DNA of 64,000 nucleotides from contig NZ_LGSI01000043.1 in the NCBI RefSeq assembly GCF_001698815.1, positions 62,001 through 126,000 on the forward strand, given 5' to 3'. A program made the position numbers and the translations under genes. Source of the DNA: Pseudomonas syringae. Its GTDB lineage: Bacteria > Pseudomonadota > Gammaproteobacteria > Pseudomonadales > Pseudomonadaceae. The notes under the pieces are model-generated. The model searched no databases. It had not been told where the DNA came from and saw only the letters and a list, made by a program, of their open reading frames with translations. Shown here in pieces: positions 39,184 to 48,424 of the stretch (within the stretch, counting starts at the first letter, position 1; every line of letters starts with the position of its first letter).

Positions 39184-40341
39184 TCAGGTGGTGATTGAGA
39201 AACCAAGTAAGGTGTTTTCTTTGCCACGCCTACGGTGTGTCCCGTTGCCAGCGCTCAGCGATTGCTGTTGGATAGCCTTCGCCTGGCGGAGGTGGCGTTG
39301 GCGTGTGGCATGCGAACCGGTCAGCATGCCCGCCAGGAACAGATCAATATAGAAGGCATGGTCATGGTCGACCCCCGATGTACGCGCTACTAGGTCGATA
39401 CGGCCATGCCCCAGCTCATAGCTAACCTGCCTTCGGGCTTTTTGATCGAGCGCTCGGTCTATCTGGTAGCACTTGCCGTTGTTGATCGGCGCGGGATGAT
39501 GGGTGATTTGCTCATAGCGTTCGCACGCATACGCCGCCCGCAATTCGTGGAAGCCTTTGAGATTGTGCGTATGGAGGATATCTCGGGCGGGGCGGACGAT
39601 CCCCTGCAAGAAATCGAGGTAGCTTTCGTTCGGTGCCAGCAGGTTGCGGCCACCATTGGGCGAAACCTGTTCGGCAAACCTCAGAGCTTCACGAATATGA
39701 TCATCTACCGTAATCCAGCGAGGTGCTGACGCACCTGAACGGCCACCTTTGGTGCCATCCTGGATGTTGATCTTGTCGTGGTATTTGGCTTCACGCTTGA
39801 GTCGCGGTAGGTCGGCCAGAATCGCTTCGCGCAGACGCATGCCAGTGGCTCGCGCTAACTGAGCGATGGCCGCGGCGCGCGGCTGCTGGTGTGCGCAAAG
39901 CACCTCCACGATCCGCTTCACCTGGTCACGGTTTTGGCCTTGCGGCACCGAACGACGAACGCTGGTGCGCCGCATTCCTCGCGCCTTACTCGGACTCGGC
40001 ACTTTCACATATTGATCACCGCGAAGCGCAGCCATGGTCCGGTTCACGCTGGACAACCGGTTTAGCGCGGTGGCGATGGTTAGCTCACCCTGCTCAACTT
40101 TTTGACGCAAGTGCCCGGCATAGTCCAGCAAAGTCTGCAGATCAATTCGCCGCGAATCGTTAAATCCTGGTCCATCCTCCGAACGACACCAGCGTACAAA
40201 CGCCTGCCACCGATCACTGTGCGCCTTGACCGTGCCGTAATGCCCGCCGCCAAATAGATCGCGCAACGCCTGCGGTCCGGCATAGCTCAGTTGCCGACTA
40301 TAGCCAAAATTTCGCCCTTCTCGCCTAGCCACCAGTGCCAT
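39184..40341 (-). CDS. tyrosine recombinase, integrase-domain protein (Integrase_1-like)
   Basis: 385 residues from the ATG at 40341, with GAGGAG 7-8 nt upstream; TTG at 40347 is the alternative. N-terminal SAM-like DNA-binding domain, then a catalytic domain with the Arg in TGMRLREAI, the HxLR box in HELRAAYACERY, a His in LGHGRIDL and a candidate nucleophile Tyr in DHAFYIDLF. The frame is intact. It begins 61 nt from repeat A, and reads away from it. The family is found on Pseudomonas mobile regions; its targets are unknown. Confidence 0.75.
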   Translation of the reverse strand: MALVARREGRNFGYSRQLSYAGPQALRDLFGGGHYGTVKAHSDRWQAFVRWCRSEDGPGFNDSRRIDLQTLLDYAGHLRQKVEQGELTIATALNRLSSVNRTMAALRGDQYVKVPSPSKARGMRRTSVRRSVPQGQNRDQVKRIVEVLCAHQQPRAAAIAQLARATGMRLREAILADLPRLKREAKYHDKINIQDGTKGGRSGASAPRWITVDDHIREALRFAEQVSPNGGRNLLAPNESYLDFLQGIVRPARDILHTHNLKGFHELRAAYACERYEQITHHPAPINNGKCYQIDRALDQKARRQVSYELGHGRIDLVARTSGVDHDHAFYIDLFLAGMLTGSHATRQRHLRQAKAIQQQSLSAGNGTHRRRGKENTLLGFSITT

Positions 40342-40401
40342 GATCAAACTCCTCTCGAAGCCAAATTTTTAAAGCCATCCCCACGTCATCCCGCCACGAA
40401 T

Positions 40402-40758
40402 GTTGAGTGTTATCAGGGATCAAGGCCCCTGCGACCTGTGGGGGTGTCCACTAACGCGGGACTGACGGCTCTTTACGACCGGGAGCTTGGGCATCTCATG
40501 ATCTGGCCTCCTGAGCACTTCCGAAGACGTGGGCGCGGATTGGCGCAGCGAAGTGTGCCAAGAGGTGAGGTTGCTGCAGCGCAGCGAGGTAGGTCCATCG
40601 TCTGCCGCAGTGGGCAGATCAGTCGAGTAGGCATCCATCACTCCTGGGGAGTGATCGTGCGAGCCGCCGGACGCTAATCGCACTTCGGGAGAACCACCAC
40701 GCAAGTGGCGTAGCCTTGAAGGTTCTGGCTACTTGGGCAGGTGGTGTCAACGACAGCG
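40402..40758. repeat. long structured direct repeat, copy A
   Basis: 357 bp, similar to copy B at 48425. Two conserved blocks: 40402-40540 (moderate identity) and 40541-40758 (about 90%, with an uninterrupted match of about 60 bp around 40657-40717). It can fold: ATCACTCC/GGAGTGAT with a 3-nt loop at 40636-40654 and GTGCGA/TCGCAC further right. It lies upstream of the tyrosine recombinase. Both strands have short open frames, but none resembles a known protein. Confidence 0.7.
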
Positions 40759-41265
40759 ATCCGTGCACCAATTTTTATACCCACTCGAAAAGGTGGTCAA
40801 ACATCAAGGACAAAGCGTGCAAAAAGTGGCGACTGTCGCCACATTTGTCGCCATGCTCCAGGCCCCGTTCTGCCTGGGTTGTCGCCGCTGTCGCCCTCTC
40901 TCTAACCATAGCCCCACGACAAACTCCGCTCTGACGCTGAGACTGCGTTGCGCTCGATAGAGATCGTGGTCAATTACTCGGGTAAAAGAAGACGTGGAGC
41001 TAATCAGATTTGAAATGGAAGGGTGGAACGAGTTGGCTTCGAGAAAAAACGAGTGAACCCTCCGATCGGCGCGATCAAAGATCGCTGGATCGGAGGGTTT
41101 GGCGGAAAAAGCAAAATCTCAAACGTCAATTAGAGCCTCAAGCATCAAAACTTGCTGGCCGGAATGCGGCGGCTAAACGAAAGTTGATCAGCGCACATCG
41201 TCAACATTCAATAGCAAATGTCGCCTACAGGTATAAAACAGTCATTTAGCGTGAGAACCGGATCG
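40759..41265. other. 507-nt non-coding region with two strong hairpins
   Basis: No convincing gene. It contains GTGGCGAC-T-GTCGCCAC near 40825 and the composite hairpin at 41056-41099 described separately. The right end runs into the last codon of the sulfatase gene. Confidence 0.5.
41056..41099. terminator. composite 44-nt hairpin downstream of the sulfatase operon
   Basis: Outer stem AACCCTCCGATC/GATCGGAGGGTT (12 bp) enclosing a second stem GCGATC-AAA-GATCGC, almost fully paired overall. It lies 167 nt beyond the stop of the minus-strand operon. The flanking A/T tracts are short, so it may terminate transcripts or be a mobile-element end. Confidence 0.5.
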
Positions 41266-43284
41266 TTATGGAATATTGCGATAGAGCATCAGCCGAGCAG
41301 TTTCATGCAGTCCCCGGGTCAACCCATTCAAGCGGCGAAACTCCTCAGGATATTGCGCGGCCACATTGTCACGCGGCGTGGGTGATGCCAAATCATGTAG
41401 GGTCGGCGAACTACCGTCGTGCTGCATCTGCAGTAGGAAGTCCTTGGTAACACCTCCGATAATTGGGAACATGCCCTCGCGCAGTATCAGCGGCACCACG
41501 CGCTCGCCTTCTGGTGCCGGCTGCTGGATATCCCGACCCATTGCGCCATTTCTGAACGGTATGCCCGCTATGCCAGCCACGGTAGGCAGCAGGTCCACGA
41601 GACCGACGGCCTCTTCGATCACCCGTGGTTGCAGACCGGGCGCATGGATCAGCAGCGGCACGTTGTTGCTTTCCAGACCCAGTTGTTCGAAAGCCGGGGC
41701 CATGTACGGGATCTGGCTGATACGCGTGTTGTGGTCTCCGAAGAACACAAAAATGCTGTTGTCGTAATAGCCGCCCGCCTTGGCGATTTCCATCAGGCGC
41801 CCGATGTTGTAATCAAGCAGGCGTACGGCGTTGTATTGCTCGACACTGCGCGAGCCGGCGGCCTGGACTTGCTCCAGCGTCACTTCCTTTACCCGGAAGC
41901 CGTCGTTTTGCTTGGGAATGGTGAACGGCCGATGGTTGCCCGAGGTTTGCAGGTAGGCAAAAAACGGCTGCTCCTTGGGCACACCGCGCAGCAGTTGATC
42001 GCCTTCCTTGAACAGGTCCAGGTCGGAGACGCCCCACACATCCACCCGGGGCGAGCGCCAGTGGCTTTCATCATAAAGCTGCACGCCGTCGATACTCTGT
42101 CGGATCAGCGCGTTGATATTCGCCCAGCCAGCGTTGCCGCCGATCATGTAGAACTTCTGGTAGCCCTCGAACGCGTTGATCAACGTGTGCTGCCGTGTGA
42201 TCAGCGGGTTGCGCGTGGCGGTATCCTGGCGGGTCACGTCCGGCACGCCGGTGATGCTGGCCCACACGGTTTTGGCGGTGCCGGTGACGGGCACGTAGAA
42301 GTGCTTGAAGAACCAGCTTTGTGTGGCCAGTTTGTCCAGGTTCGGCGTGGGGTTGAGCGGGTTGCCGTAGGCCCCGACGGCGCTGGTGCCGAGGGATTCG
42401 AGCATCACGAAGATCACATTCGGCGGGCGCTCGCCGACCAGGCGATAAGGCTGCACGCCTTGTTTACGGATGAAATCCAGTGCCAGGGCGTCGGGTTGCT
42501 CAACCCCCAGGTACGTGGCGACTTGTGGGTAGTGCTCGCGCACCCTGGCCTCATCGAATTGCGATTGGCCGACCTTGAGCGTGTCATACAAAAACAGCAC
42601 TGGGTTCAGGCCCACGGCGGCCACCTGGCTGTTGCCGGAAAAGAACGCATCACTCCAGCGCAGGGGCACCGGGTTTTCCAGGTTGAGATGGGCAACGCGG
42701 CCGAGCAAAGCCAACAGCACGGCGACAACGCCAACCACTGAGACTGACGTCACCGCCCATCGATTGATGGGGGCTGGCGCGCGGTCCAGGGTCAGGCGCT
42801 CCAGGCAGATCAACGCCCATACCCACAACGCCACCGCTGCCAGCCAGCAGGCGGTTATCCACAGCACCGGGTAGGTTTCCCACACCATCTGTTGTGAAAT
42901 CTGTGCGTCTTGCAGGTAGCGCAGCACCGTCGCATTGATGCGCACGCCGAGGTAGGCGTAATGGCCGAAGTCGATGATGTACACCAGGCCGATCATCGCC
43001 AGTGCTACCACCAGATAGGCACGCGCCAGCCAGCGCAGGGCTGGCAGCGTGGTGAGGTTCCAGCGCGGCAGCCATGCCAGCACGGCCAGCGGCAGCAGCA
43101 GCAACACCGCCAGGCGCAGGTCGAAACGCAGGCCGATGCCGAGGGTTTCCAGCAGCGCCGGGGTGGTAAAATCAAGGCCGGAAAAACCCAGCACAAACAC
43201 CAGTCGCAACACGGCCAGCACCACAAACACCAACCCGATCGCGCCCATGCCGTAGCGCAGGCGACGTGATTGCAACGCACTCAT
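41266..43284 (-). CDS. LTA-synthase-like membrane sulfatase/phosphotransferase
   Basis: 672 residues from the ATG at 43284, whose A is also the last base of the upstream stop (TGATG); an ATG at 43296 is the alternative. Five N-terminal membrane helices over about 200 residues, then an alkaline-phosphatase-superfamily catalytic domain: VIFVMLESLGTSAVGAYG (metal Glu), VTGTAKTVWASITG (nucleophile Thr), and VFFGDHNTR (metal Asp/His). LTA synthase relatives in Gram-negatives transfer phosphoglycerol or phosphoethanolamine to envelope glycans. Substrate unknown. Last gene of the five-gene operon. Confidence 0.85.
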   Translation of the reverse strand: MSALQSRRLRYGMGAIGLVFVVLAVLRLVFVLGFSGLDFTTPALLETLGIGLRFDLRLAVLLLLPLAVLAWLPRWNLTTLPALRWLARAYLVVALAMIGLVYIIDFGHYAYLGVRINATVLRYLQDAQISQQMVWETYPVLWITACWLAAVALWVWALICLERLTLDRAPAPINRWAVTSVSVVGVVAVLLALLGRVAHLNLENPVPLRWSDAFFSGNSQVAAVGLNPVLFLYDTLKVGQSQFDEARVREHYPQVATYLGVEQPDALALDFIRKQGVQPYRLVGERPPNVIFVMLESLGTSAVGAYGNPLNPTPNLDKLATQSWFFKHFYVPVTGTAKTVWASITGVPDVTRQDTATRNPLITRQHTLINAFEGYQKFYMIGGNAGWANINALIRQSIDGVQLYDESHWRSPRVDVWGVSDLDLFKEGDQLLRGVPKEQPFFAYLQTSGNHRPFTIPKQNDGFRVKEVTLEQVQAAGSRSVEQYNAVRLLDYNIGRLMEIAKAGGYYDNSIFVFFGDHNTRISQIPYMAPAFEQLGLESNNVPLLIHAPGLQPRVIEEAVGLVDLLPTVAGIAGIPFRNGAMGRDIQQPAPEGERVVPLILREGMFPIIGGVTKDFLLQMQHDGSSPTLHDLASPTPRDNVAAQYPEEFRRLNGLTRGLHETARLMLYRNIP

Positions 43285-43868
43285 CAATTTTTCCATTCTC
43301 TAAAGCAGCACAGTTTGACTTGCATTAATCCAGCGACTACGCAGTAGCCTGCCAAGAGCGGATCAACCAGATAGTCCCAATAGTTCTCCGACGCCTTGAG
43401 CCGCAATGCGAACGCCAGCGTGCCGATCACCAACATCCACACCGCCAGTGCATTGCGCAGCCACAGCATCAACAGCGCCGCCACCGCGACCAGCACAATC
43501 ATCGGTCGAGGGTTGAAGCCCCAGCGGTAGGGGTCGAAATAGGTCAGGCCTAACGTGGCTGGGTAGAGCACCAGGCTCAGCAGACCAAACAGCAGCAACA
43601 TCTGCACCTGATGCGGTCGAGCCAGCGGCTGCACCAAGCCCAGACGGCTCAGCGCGACCCACCCCAACAACACCAACGTGCTGATCGCCAAATCATCGGT
43701 AAAACTGCGTACATAGGCCGCCAATGGCAGCTCATTTACCGGGATAACGCTCACCGCCACCAGGACTGGCAGCAACCACGGTCGCCACCGGGCGGTAAAT
43801 CGAAATGTGCTTAACAGCACAAACCCCAACAGCACAAAACTCAAATGCGCCTGCCACAGCGAAACCAT
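43284..43868 (-). CDS. polytopic membrane protein of the PepSY-sulfatase operon
   Basis: 194 residues from the ATG at 43868 (TGATG with the BNR gene). About six hydrophobic helices (AHLSFVLLGFVLLST, DDLAISTLVLLGWVAL, VQMLLLFGLLSLVLYPATLGLTY, PMIVLVAVAALLMLW, ALAVWMLVIGTLAFAL, LLAGYCVVAGLMQVKL) and a polar SENYWDYLVDP segment. Not recognised as a named family. Translational coupling to the sulfatase and BNR genes suggests a shared job at the inner membrane. Confidence 0.8.
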   Translation of the reverse strand: MVSLWQAHLSFVLLGFVLLSTFRFTARWRPWLLPVLVAVSVIPVNELPLAAYVRSFTDDLAISTLVLLGWVALSRLGLVQPLARPHQVQMLLLFGLLSLVLYPATLGLTYFDPYRWGFNPRPMIVLVAVAALLMLWLRNALAVWMLVIGTLAFALRLKASENYWDYLVDPLLAGYCVVAGLMQVKLCCFREWKN

Positions 43869-45136
43869 CACAGACGCTCCGCCAGCCAGGCTTCGTTGAA
43901 GCTGACATGTTTGATAAAAGTGTTATTCCACGAGTACACCAGGTGGTACATGCCGTCCGGGCTGCGGCTGAAGTACGGGTACTCGTATTCGAAATCGCAG
44001 CCACGGGGTTTGCACACGCGGTAGTCGAGGCTGCTGAGAAAACGTTGCTCCAGCGGTAAACGCTGCGCACCGCTGGAGGCGCGAAAGCCTTCGCCGATGA
44101 TCTCTTTATAAACCTCGGGGGCAAACGGTTGGCCGAGCGGGTCCGGCGATTCGTCCAGTTGCACCACAGTGCGCCACTGGCTGAGCTGGGCGTCAGTGCC
44201 ATAGAGGCTGAGCTTGAAGCGGCCGTCCTGCAGGTCATTGAGCGCCACCAGCAACCCATCGTCCACCGTGCCCACCGCCGCCAGCGACGAGTTAGGGTTG
44301 GACGGTTCCAACGGGTACGGCTGGCTCCAGGTTTGCCCGGCGTCTTCAGTGCGGCTGGCCAGCACGCGGTGAAGGGTGTCGCCGGCATAGCGCAACATCG
44401 CCACGGCGCGTTGGCCGTCGAGGGGCACGATGGTCGGTTGCAGGGAATTTTTGCCGCGGCTGATACGGAATTTGTCGATCACCGCCCCGTCGGCGCTCAA
44501 GTACAGGTACTCGGCAAACTTGCCCATGAACTCGTGGTACACCGGCAGGCCGATGGAGCCATCGGCATGGAACACCGGCGCGGCGCGCACCAGGGTGCTG
44601 ATATTAAAGAACGGCGAGGTCACCAGTTGCCGAGGGGCCGTCCAACCGGCTCCAAAGTCATCCGACACCATCACATTGATCGCACTGGTGGCCCAGCCGC
44701 CCACTGACACCGACACATAAAACATCCACAGGCGTTTATCCGGCGCCAGGGCAATCACCGGGTTGCCGAGCTTGCGGATATAACGCTGGGTACCGTCGCG
44801 GGTGCTTTCCCGCGTGGCCAGCACCTGTTCCGCGCCCCATTCGCCGCTGCGTGCATCAAATCGCGCCGTGCGCACCTGCACATCAGCGGCGCCTTCGCGC
44901 GATCCGGCAAACCACACCGCCATCAAGTCGCCGCCGGGCAGGGCGGTAACGGACGAGGAGTGCACAAAGTCGGTGAGCTGGGTGGACACGAACCGGCTGC
45001 TGTACTGCGCCGGCGCCGCCACTTTTACGGTGTTCGGGCTGACCTGGGCAAACGGCGCCAGCACATGGGGCGGATGGCTTTGCCAGGCGGCGAAAAACAC
45101 TGCCAGCAGGCTGCAAATCAATAAGGCGGAGCGCAT
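43868..45136 (-). CDS. exported BNR/sialidase-fold protein
   Basis: 422 residues from the ATG at 45136 (AGG 6 nt upstream). A signal anchor MRSALLICSLLAVFFAAWQ, then a six-bladed beta-propeller with Asp-boxes SRTEDAGQTWS and VSDDFGAGWTAP, and RIP-like LPGGDLMAVWFAGSREG. Sialidase-type exo-glycosidases share this. Catalytic Arg/Tyr/Glu cannot be confirmed by eye, and relatives annotated as exo-sialidase in pseudomonads lack a proven substrate. Third gene of the operon. Confidence 0.8.
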   Translation of the reverse strand: MRSALLICSLLAVFFAAWQSHPPHVLAPFAQVSPNTVKVAAPAQYSSRFVSTQLTDFVHSSSVTALPGGDLMAVWFAGSREGAADVQVRTARFDARSGEWGAEQVLATRESTRDGTQRYIRKLGNPVIALAPDKRLWMFYVSVSVGGWATSAINVMVSDDFGAGWTAPRQLVTSPFFNISTLVRAAPVFHADGSIGLPVYHEFMGKFAEYLYLSADGAVIDKFRISRGKNSLQPTIVPLDGQRAVAMLRYAGDTLHRVLASRTEDAGQTWSQPYPLEPSNPNSSLAAVGTVDDGLLVALNDLQDGRFKLSLYGTDAQLSQWRTVVQLDESPDPLGQPFAPEVYKEIIGEGFRASSGAQRLPLEQRFLSSLDYRVCKPRGCDFEYEYPYFSRSPDGMYHLVYSWNNTFIKHVSFNEAWLAERL

Positions 45137-45158
45137 AGGGAACCTATTGGTAAAAGGA

Positions 45159-45704
45159 TTACTGCGCACGTTCATCCGGCAGGCGCTTCCTGCGACCGGT
45201 GAGCATGGATAACGGCAGGTTGTCCCGCACCTGGATACTTTCAAACACGGCAGCCAGCACATGCAGGCACACCAGGCCAAGCAGCGCATTGGCGGCGGTG
45301 TCGTGGACTTGCAGCGGCCAATCGACGCCCCAGAGGGCATCGACTTCCTGCATCAAAAAGCCGCTCACGCCGATGGTGAGTAACGCCAGCAACATCAACA
45401 GCATCACCAGCGCGCCAATCGGCGAATGCCCCAAGCGGTGTTGCGGCTTACCCTTGAGCAGCGAGCGCACGTGGGCATTCAGCCTTTTTGGCGTAGGCCA
45501 AAAGTCTGCCCACCGTGCACTGCACGGTCCGACAAATCCCCACACCGTTCGCACCAGCAGCCAGGCCATGGCGTAATAACCCAACCAGACATGCCAGTCG
45601 TCGCCTGCTTCGTTGAAGAAGTAATTGGCGACGAAGACCCCGGCGACGGAAGCATGGAACAGCCTCACCAACGGGTCCCACAGGCGCAGGGATTCGCCTG
45701 GCAT
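45159..45704 (-). CDS. cytochrome b561-type membrane haem protein
   Basis: 181 residues from the ATG at 45704, joined to the PepSY gene by TGATG. Four helices with candidate haem His residues in RLFHASVAG, DDWHVWLGYY, LQVHDTAAN and LGLVCLHVLAA, the layout of the Ni/Fe-hydrogenase-type cytochrome b561 family (COG3658). Carries electrons across the inner membrane, probably to a periplasmic partner; the PepSY protein is the obvious candidate. Confidence 0.85.
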   Translation of the reverse strand: MPGESLRLWDPLVRLFHASVAGVFVANYFFNEAGDDWHVWLGYYAMAWLLVRTVWGFVGPCSARWADFWPTPKRLNAHVRSLLKGKPQHRLGHSPIGALVMLLMLLALLTIGVSGFLMQEVDALWGVDWPLQVHDTAANALLGLVCLHVLAAVFESIQVRDNLPLSMLTGRRKRLPDERAQ

Positions 45705-45970
45705 CAGCCTTTGATCTCAGTCTTCACGGCCTTGCCGGTGACCGGGTCGTGGTAGATCTCGACCTTGCGCTTGTCCTTGTCGAACCCGTAGATCTCGTAG
45801 CAGTTGCCGTCGGTGACCTTGAACTTGCTGATGGTGTAGCCCTCGGCCTTGAGCTTGTCCTGGAAGGCTTTTTCGTCTTGCCATTGCGAGCGCTCGGCGG
45901 TGGTGCATTGCGGGCCGGCGACGGCCAGGGGGCTGGCGAGGATCAGGGACAGCAGGAGAATTTTGCGCAT
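45704..45970 (-). CDS. PepSY-domain periplasmic protein
   Basis: 88 residues from the ATG at 45970. Signal peptide MRKILLLSLILASPLAVAG, then one PepSY domain: QDKLKAEGYTISKFKVTDGNCYEIYGFDKDKRKVEIYHDPVTGK. Such small PepSY proteins are often encoded with a cytochrome b561 and an OmpR-type two-component system, as here. The two cysteines (QCTTAE and GNCYEI) could form a disulfide. First gene of the operon, starting 147 nt from the divergent regulator. Confidence 0.88.
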   Translation of the reverse strand: MRKILLLSLILASPLAVAGPQCTTAERSQWQDEKAFQDKLKAEGYTISKFKVTDGNCYEIYGFDKDKRKVEIYHDPVTGKAVKTEIKG

Positions 45971-46013
45971 GAAAAAGCTCTCAGCAAATTTGGGAGATTT
46001 CACAGTGCAAAAC

Positions 46014-46033
46014 CAACCTTAGGGCAACCTTAG
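46014..46033. promoter_or_regulatory. tandem 9-bp repeat, candidate response-regulator box
   Basis: CAACCTTAG occurs at 46014-46022 and again at 46025-46033, an exact 11-bp period. Tandem half-sites one helical turn apart are how OmpR/PhoB-type regulators bind. It lies between the divergent PepSY operon and the regulator gene, so it could control both. Confidence 0.6.
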
Positions 46034-46117
46034 TTGGCAACGAGCCGTAACATCTTTGTTGAAATAACCCCGGCCAGAACCCGGCATGATGCCGCCGATC
46101 CCTACAGAGATTTTGCT

Positions 46118-46780
46118 ATGCGCCTACTCCTTGTCGAAGATGACCGTGCCCTCGGCCAGGGAATTCGCGTGGCCTTGGGCGCCGAGGGCTACACCCTGGA
46201 TTGGCTGCAGGATGGCGTTGCGGCGCTGCATGCGGTGCGCACGGAGAGCTTCGATTTACTGCTGCTCGACCTCGGCCTGCCCCGCCTCGACGGCCTCGAC
46301 CTGTTGCAGCAACTGCGCGCCGAGCAACACGATCTTCCGGTGCTGATCCTCACCGCCCGCGACGGCACCGCCGAGCGCATCGCCGGACTAGACGCCGGCG
46401 CCGACGACTACCTGGTCAAACCCTTCGACGTCGAAGAGCTCAAGGCCCGCGTGCGCGCCCTGTTGCGCCGCAGCCAGGGCCGCGCGCAACCGATGCTCGA
46501 ACACGCCGGCGCCAGCCTCGACCCCGCCACCCAGCAGGTGCGTTACCTGAATGAGGACATCATCGTCACCCCCATGGAGTACCAGCTGCTGCACCAACTG
46601 ATGGTGCGCCCTGGCAAAGTGGTAACCCGCGAGCGCCTGTCCCGCGCGCTGTATGGCTGGCAGGACCGCGTAGAGAGCAACACCTTGGAAGTGTTGATCC
46701 ACAACCTGCGTAAAAAGTTATCTACCGAGCTGATCCGCACAGTGCGCGGCGTTGGCTATGTGCTGGTGCTCAAGCCATGA
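46118..46780 (+). CDS. OmpR-family response regulator (QseB/PmrA type)
   Basis: 220 residues from the ATG at 46118. Receiver domain MRLLLVEDDRALGQGI with acidic pocket ED and phospho-acceptor Asp in LLLLDLGLPRLDGLDL, Thr in LILTARDG and Lys in DYLVKPF; C-terminal winged helix ending NTLEVLIHNLRKKL and TVRGVGYVL. It shares a 4-bp overlap with the kinase gene. Likely controls the divergent operon through the CAACCTTAG repeats. Confidence 0.95.
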   Translation: MRLLLVEDDRALGQGIRVALGAEGYTLDWLQDGVAALHAVRTESFDLLLLDLGLPRLDGLDLLQQLRAEQHDLPVLILTARDGTAERIAGLDAGADDYLVKPFDVEELKARVRALLRRSQGRAQPMLEHAGASLDPATQQVRYLNEDIIVTPMEYQLLHQLMVRPGKVVTRERLSRALYGWQDRVESNTLEVLIHNLRKKLSTELIRTVRGVGYVLVLKP

Positions 46781-48156
46781 CCTCCGTACGCGCGCGCATC
46801 CTCGTGCCGGTGCTGGTGTTGATCCTGCTCGGCGACGCCCTGATCAGTTGGCTGGTGCTGCGCGACAGTCACCACGAAATCGAAGAAGTCTACGACGCCC
46901 AACTCGCCCAAAGCGCGCGCCTGCTGCAAGGCGTACTGCGCCAGCGCGACCCCGGCGAGGCGGATTGGGACCGTTTGTACCAGGCGTTTGACCAGGCCAT
47001 GAGCCGCGTGGGCGAAGAGGGCGTGGCTCATCCCTATGAAACCCGCCTGACTTTCCAGGTGTGGCGCAGCGACGGCCAGCTACTCGTACGCTCAGCCGAA
47101 GCGCCGGTGCTGGCCGCACCGCCCGCGACCCTTGGCTCCCACGACATCATGGACAACGGCAACGACTGGTGCGCCTTCCTCCTCGCCGACCCGCAACAGG
47201 GCCTGCTGATTTGGGTGGGCGAGCGCGACGACATCCGCCAGGACGTGATCCAACGCATCATGCGCCACACCCTCTGGCCGACCCTGATCGGCGTGCCGCT
47301 GCTGACGGTGTTGATCTGGCTGTGCATCGGTTGGGGCCTCAAACCCCTGCGCGCCATGGCGCTGTCGATTCGCGGACGCAACTCCGACACCTTGCAACCG
47401 CTGCACCTCAAACCGCTGCCCACCGACCTGGAACCCATGCAAACCGCGCTCAACCGGCTGTTGGTGCAGGTGGACGAGCTGTTGGAACGCGAACGCCGGT
47501 TCATCGCCGACGCCGCCCACGAACTGCGCACACCCCTGGCGATCCTGCGTATCCATGCGCAAAACGCCCAAAGCGCGGAGACAGTGGAGCAACGACGCGA
47601 GGCGTTGGAATTTCTGGTAAGCGGTGTCGACCGCGCCACCCGCATCGGCAGCCAGTTGCTGACCATGGCGCGTATCGAGCCGCAATTGAATAACCCTGTG
47701 CGCAGCCGCGTGCAACTTACCGAATTGGTACGGGAAGAATTGGCCGAATTGACGCCACTGGCCATGGAAAAAGGCGTGGAACTGGTGCTGGAAGGGGACG
47801 AAGAGTGCTGGGTAGAAACCGAGCCGGTAGCGTTAGCTATTGCACTGCAGAACTTGGTGACCAATGCCCTCAACTTTTCTTCCTCAGGGAGAGAGGTAAC
47901 TGTAGTGGTGCGTAAGGACGAGCGGGGCATGGCCTGCTTGAGGGTTGAAGACGCCGGGCCGGGAATAGAGGAAGGGGAACTGGCAAGACTGTTTGAGCGA
48001 TTTTATAGCCGAGGCAATGCCAATGGCGCGGGCTTAGGATTAGCCATAGTACAGATGGTAACTTGTAAAATTGGCGGTACCTTACACATCCATAATCTAG
48101 CAAGCGGTGGCGTATGTGCAGAACTCAGTCTAAACCAGACCAATAGCATCCTATAA
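46777..48156 (+). CDS. sensor histidine kinase, partner of the regulator
   Basis: 459 residues starting in the regulator's stop (ATGA). Two membrane helices (residues 9-28 and about 168-188) enclose a periplasmic sensor domain with DSHHEIEEVYDAQLAQSARL, the QseC/PmrB style two-helix module. HisKA: FIADAAHELRTPLAILR (phosphorylated His in AHELR), and ATPase boxes LVTNALNFSS, VEDAGPGI, RFYSRGNANGAGLGLAIV. The signal is unknown. Complete and probably functional. Confidence 0.95.
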   Translation: MTSVRARILVPVLVLILLGDALISWLVLRDSHHEIEEVYDAQLAQSARLLQGVLRQRDPGEADWDRLYQAFDQAMSRVGEEGVAHPYETRLTFQVWRSDGQLLVRSAEAPVLAAPPATLGSHDIMDNGNDWCAFLLADPQQGLLIWVGERDDIRQDVIQRIMRHTLWPTLIGVPLLTVLIWLCIGWGLKPLRAMALSIRGRNSDTLQPLHLKPLPTDLEPMQTALNRLLVQVDELLERERRFIADAAHELRTPLAILRIHAQNAQSAETVEQRREALEFLVSGVDRATRIGSQLLTMARIEPQLNNPVRSRVQLTELVREELAELTPLAMEKGVELVLEGDEECWVETEPVALAIALQNLVTNALNFSSSGREVTVVVRKDERGMACLRVEDAGPGIEEGELARLFERFYSRGNANGAGLGLAIVQMVTCKIGGTLHIHNLASGGVCAELSLNQTNSIL

Positions 48157-48424
48157 CTCCCTCACAAATCCGAGCAACACATCTGTCATAATGAAAACCT
48201 AAGGTCCGAATGTCAGAATCTGTATGCCCACCTGTATGCCAAACAAAAACCCCGCCAAAAATATCTAATAGATAGAATATCTTGTGCTACCAGTTCAAAT
48301 GATGTGTAGGATTCGACTCGATTAACGGTCGAGGGGATCGTGATAGTTCAAGCTTCGAATCTAACTGCTGCATGGGCCCTCTCCTCAGTGATTGCTGGCT
48401 GTCCTCACGTAGTCCCGCCGCGGC
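48157..48424. other. non-coding stretch between the kinase gene and repeat B
   Basis: No gene visible. It holds a tandem TGTATGCC-type motif at about 48221-48240 (TGTATGCCCACCTGTATGCC), which resembles the short repeats seen near integrase genes, and may be a fragment of an older element end. Confidence 0.35.

Noticed and set aside
40420..40704. Open frames on both strands of repeats A and B
   Set aside because: A plus-strand frame is partly conserved (5 of 9 changes silent) but has no recognisable start, ribosome site or homologue; kept as a repeat feature, not a gene.
48301..48360. tRNA-like T-arm (GTTCAAGCTTCGAATC) near 48340
   Set aside because: No acceptor, D or anticodon stems can be folded around it.
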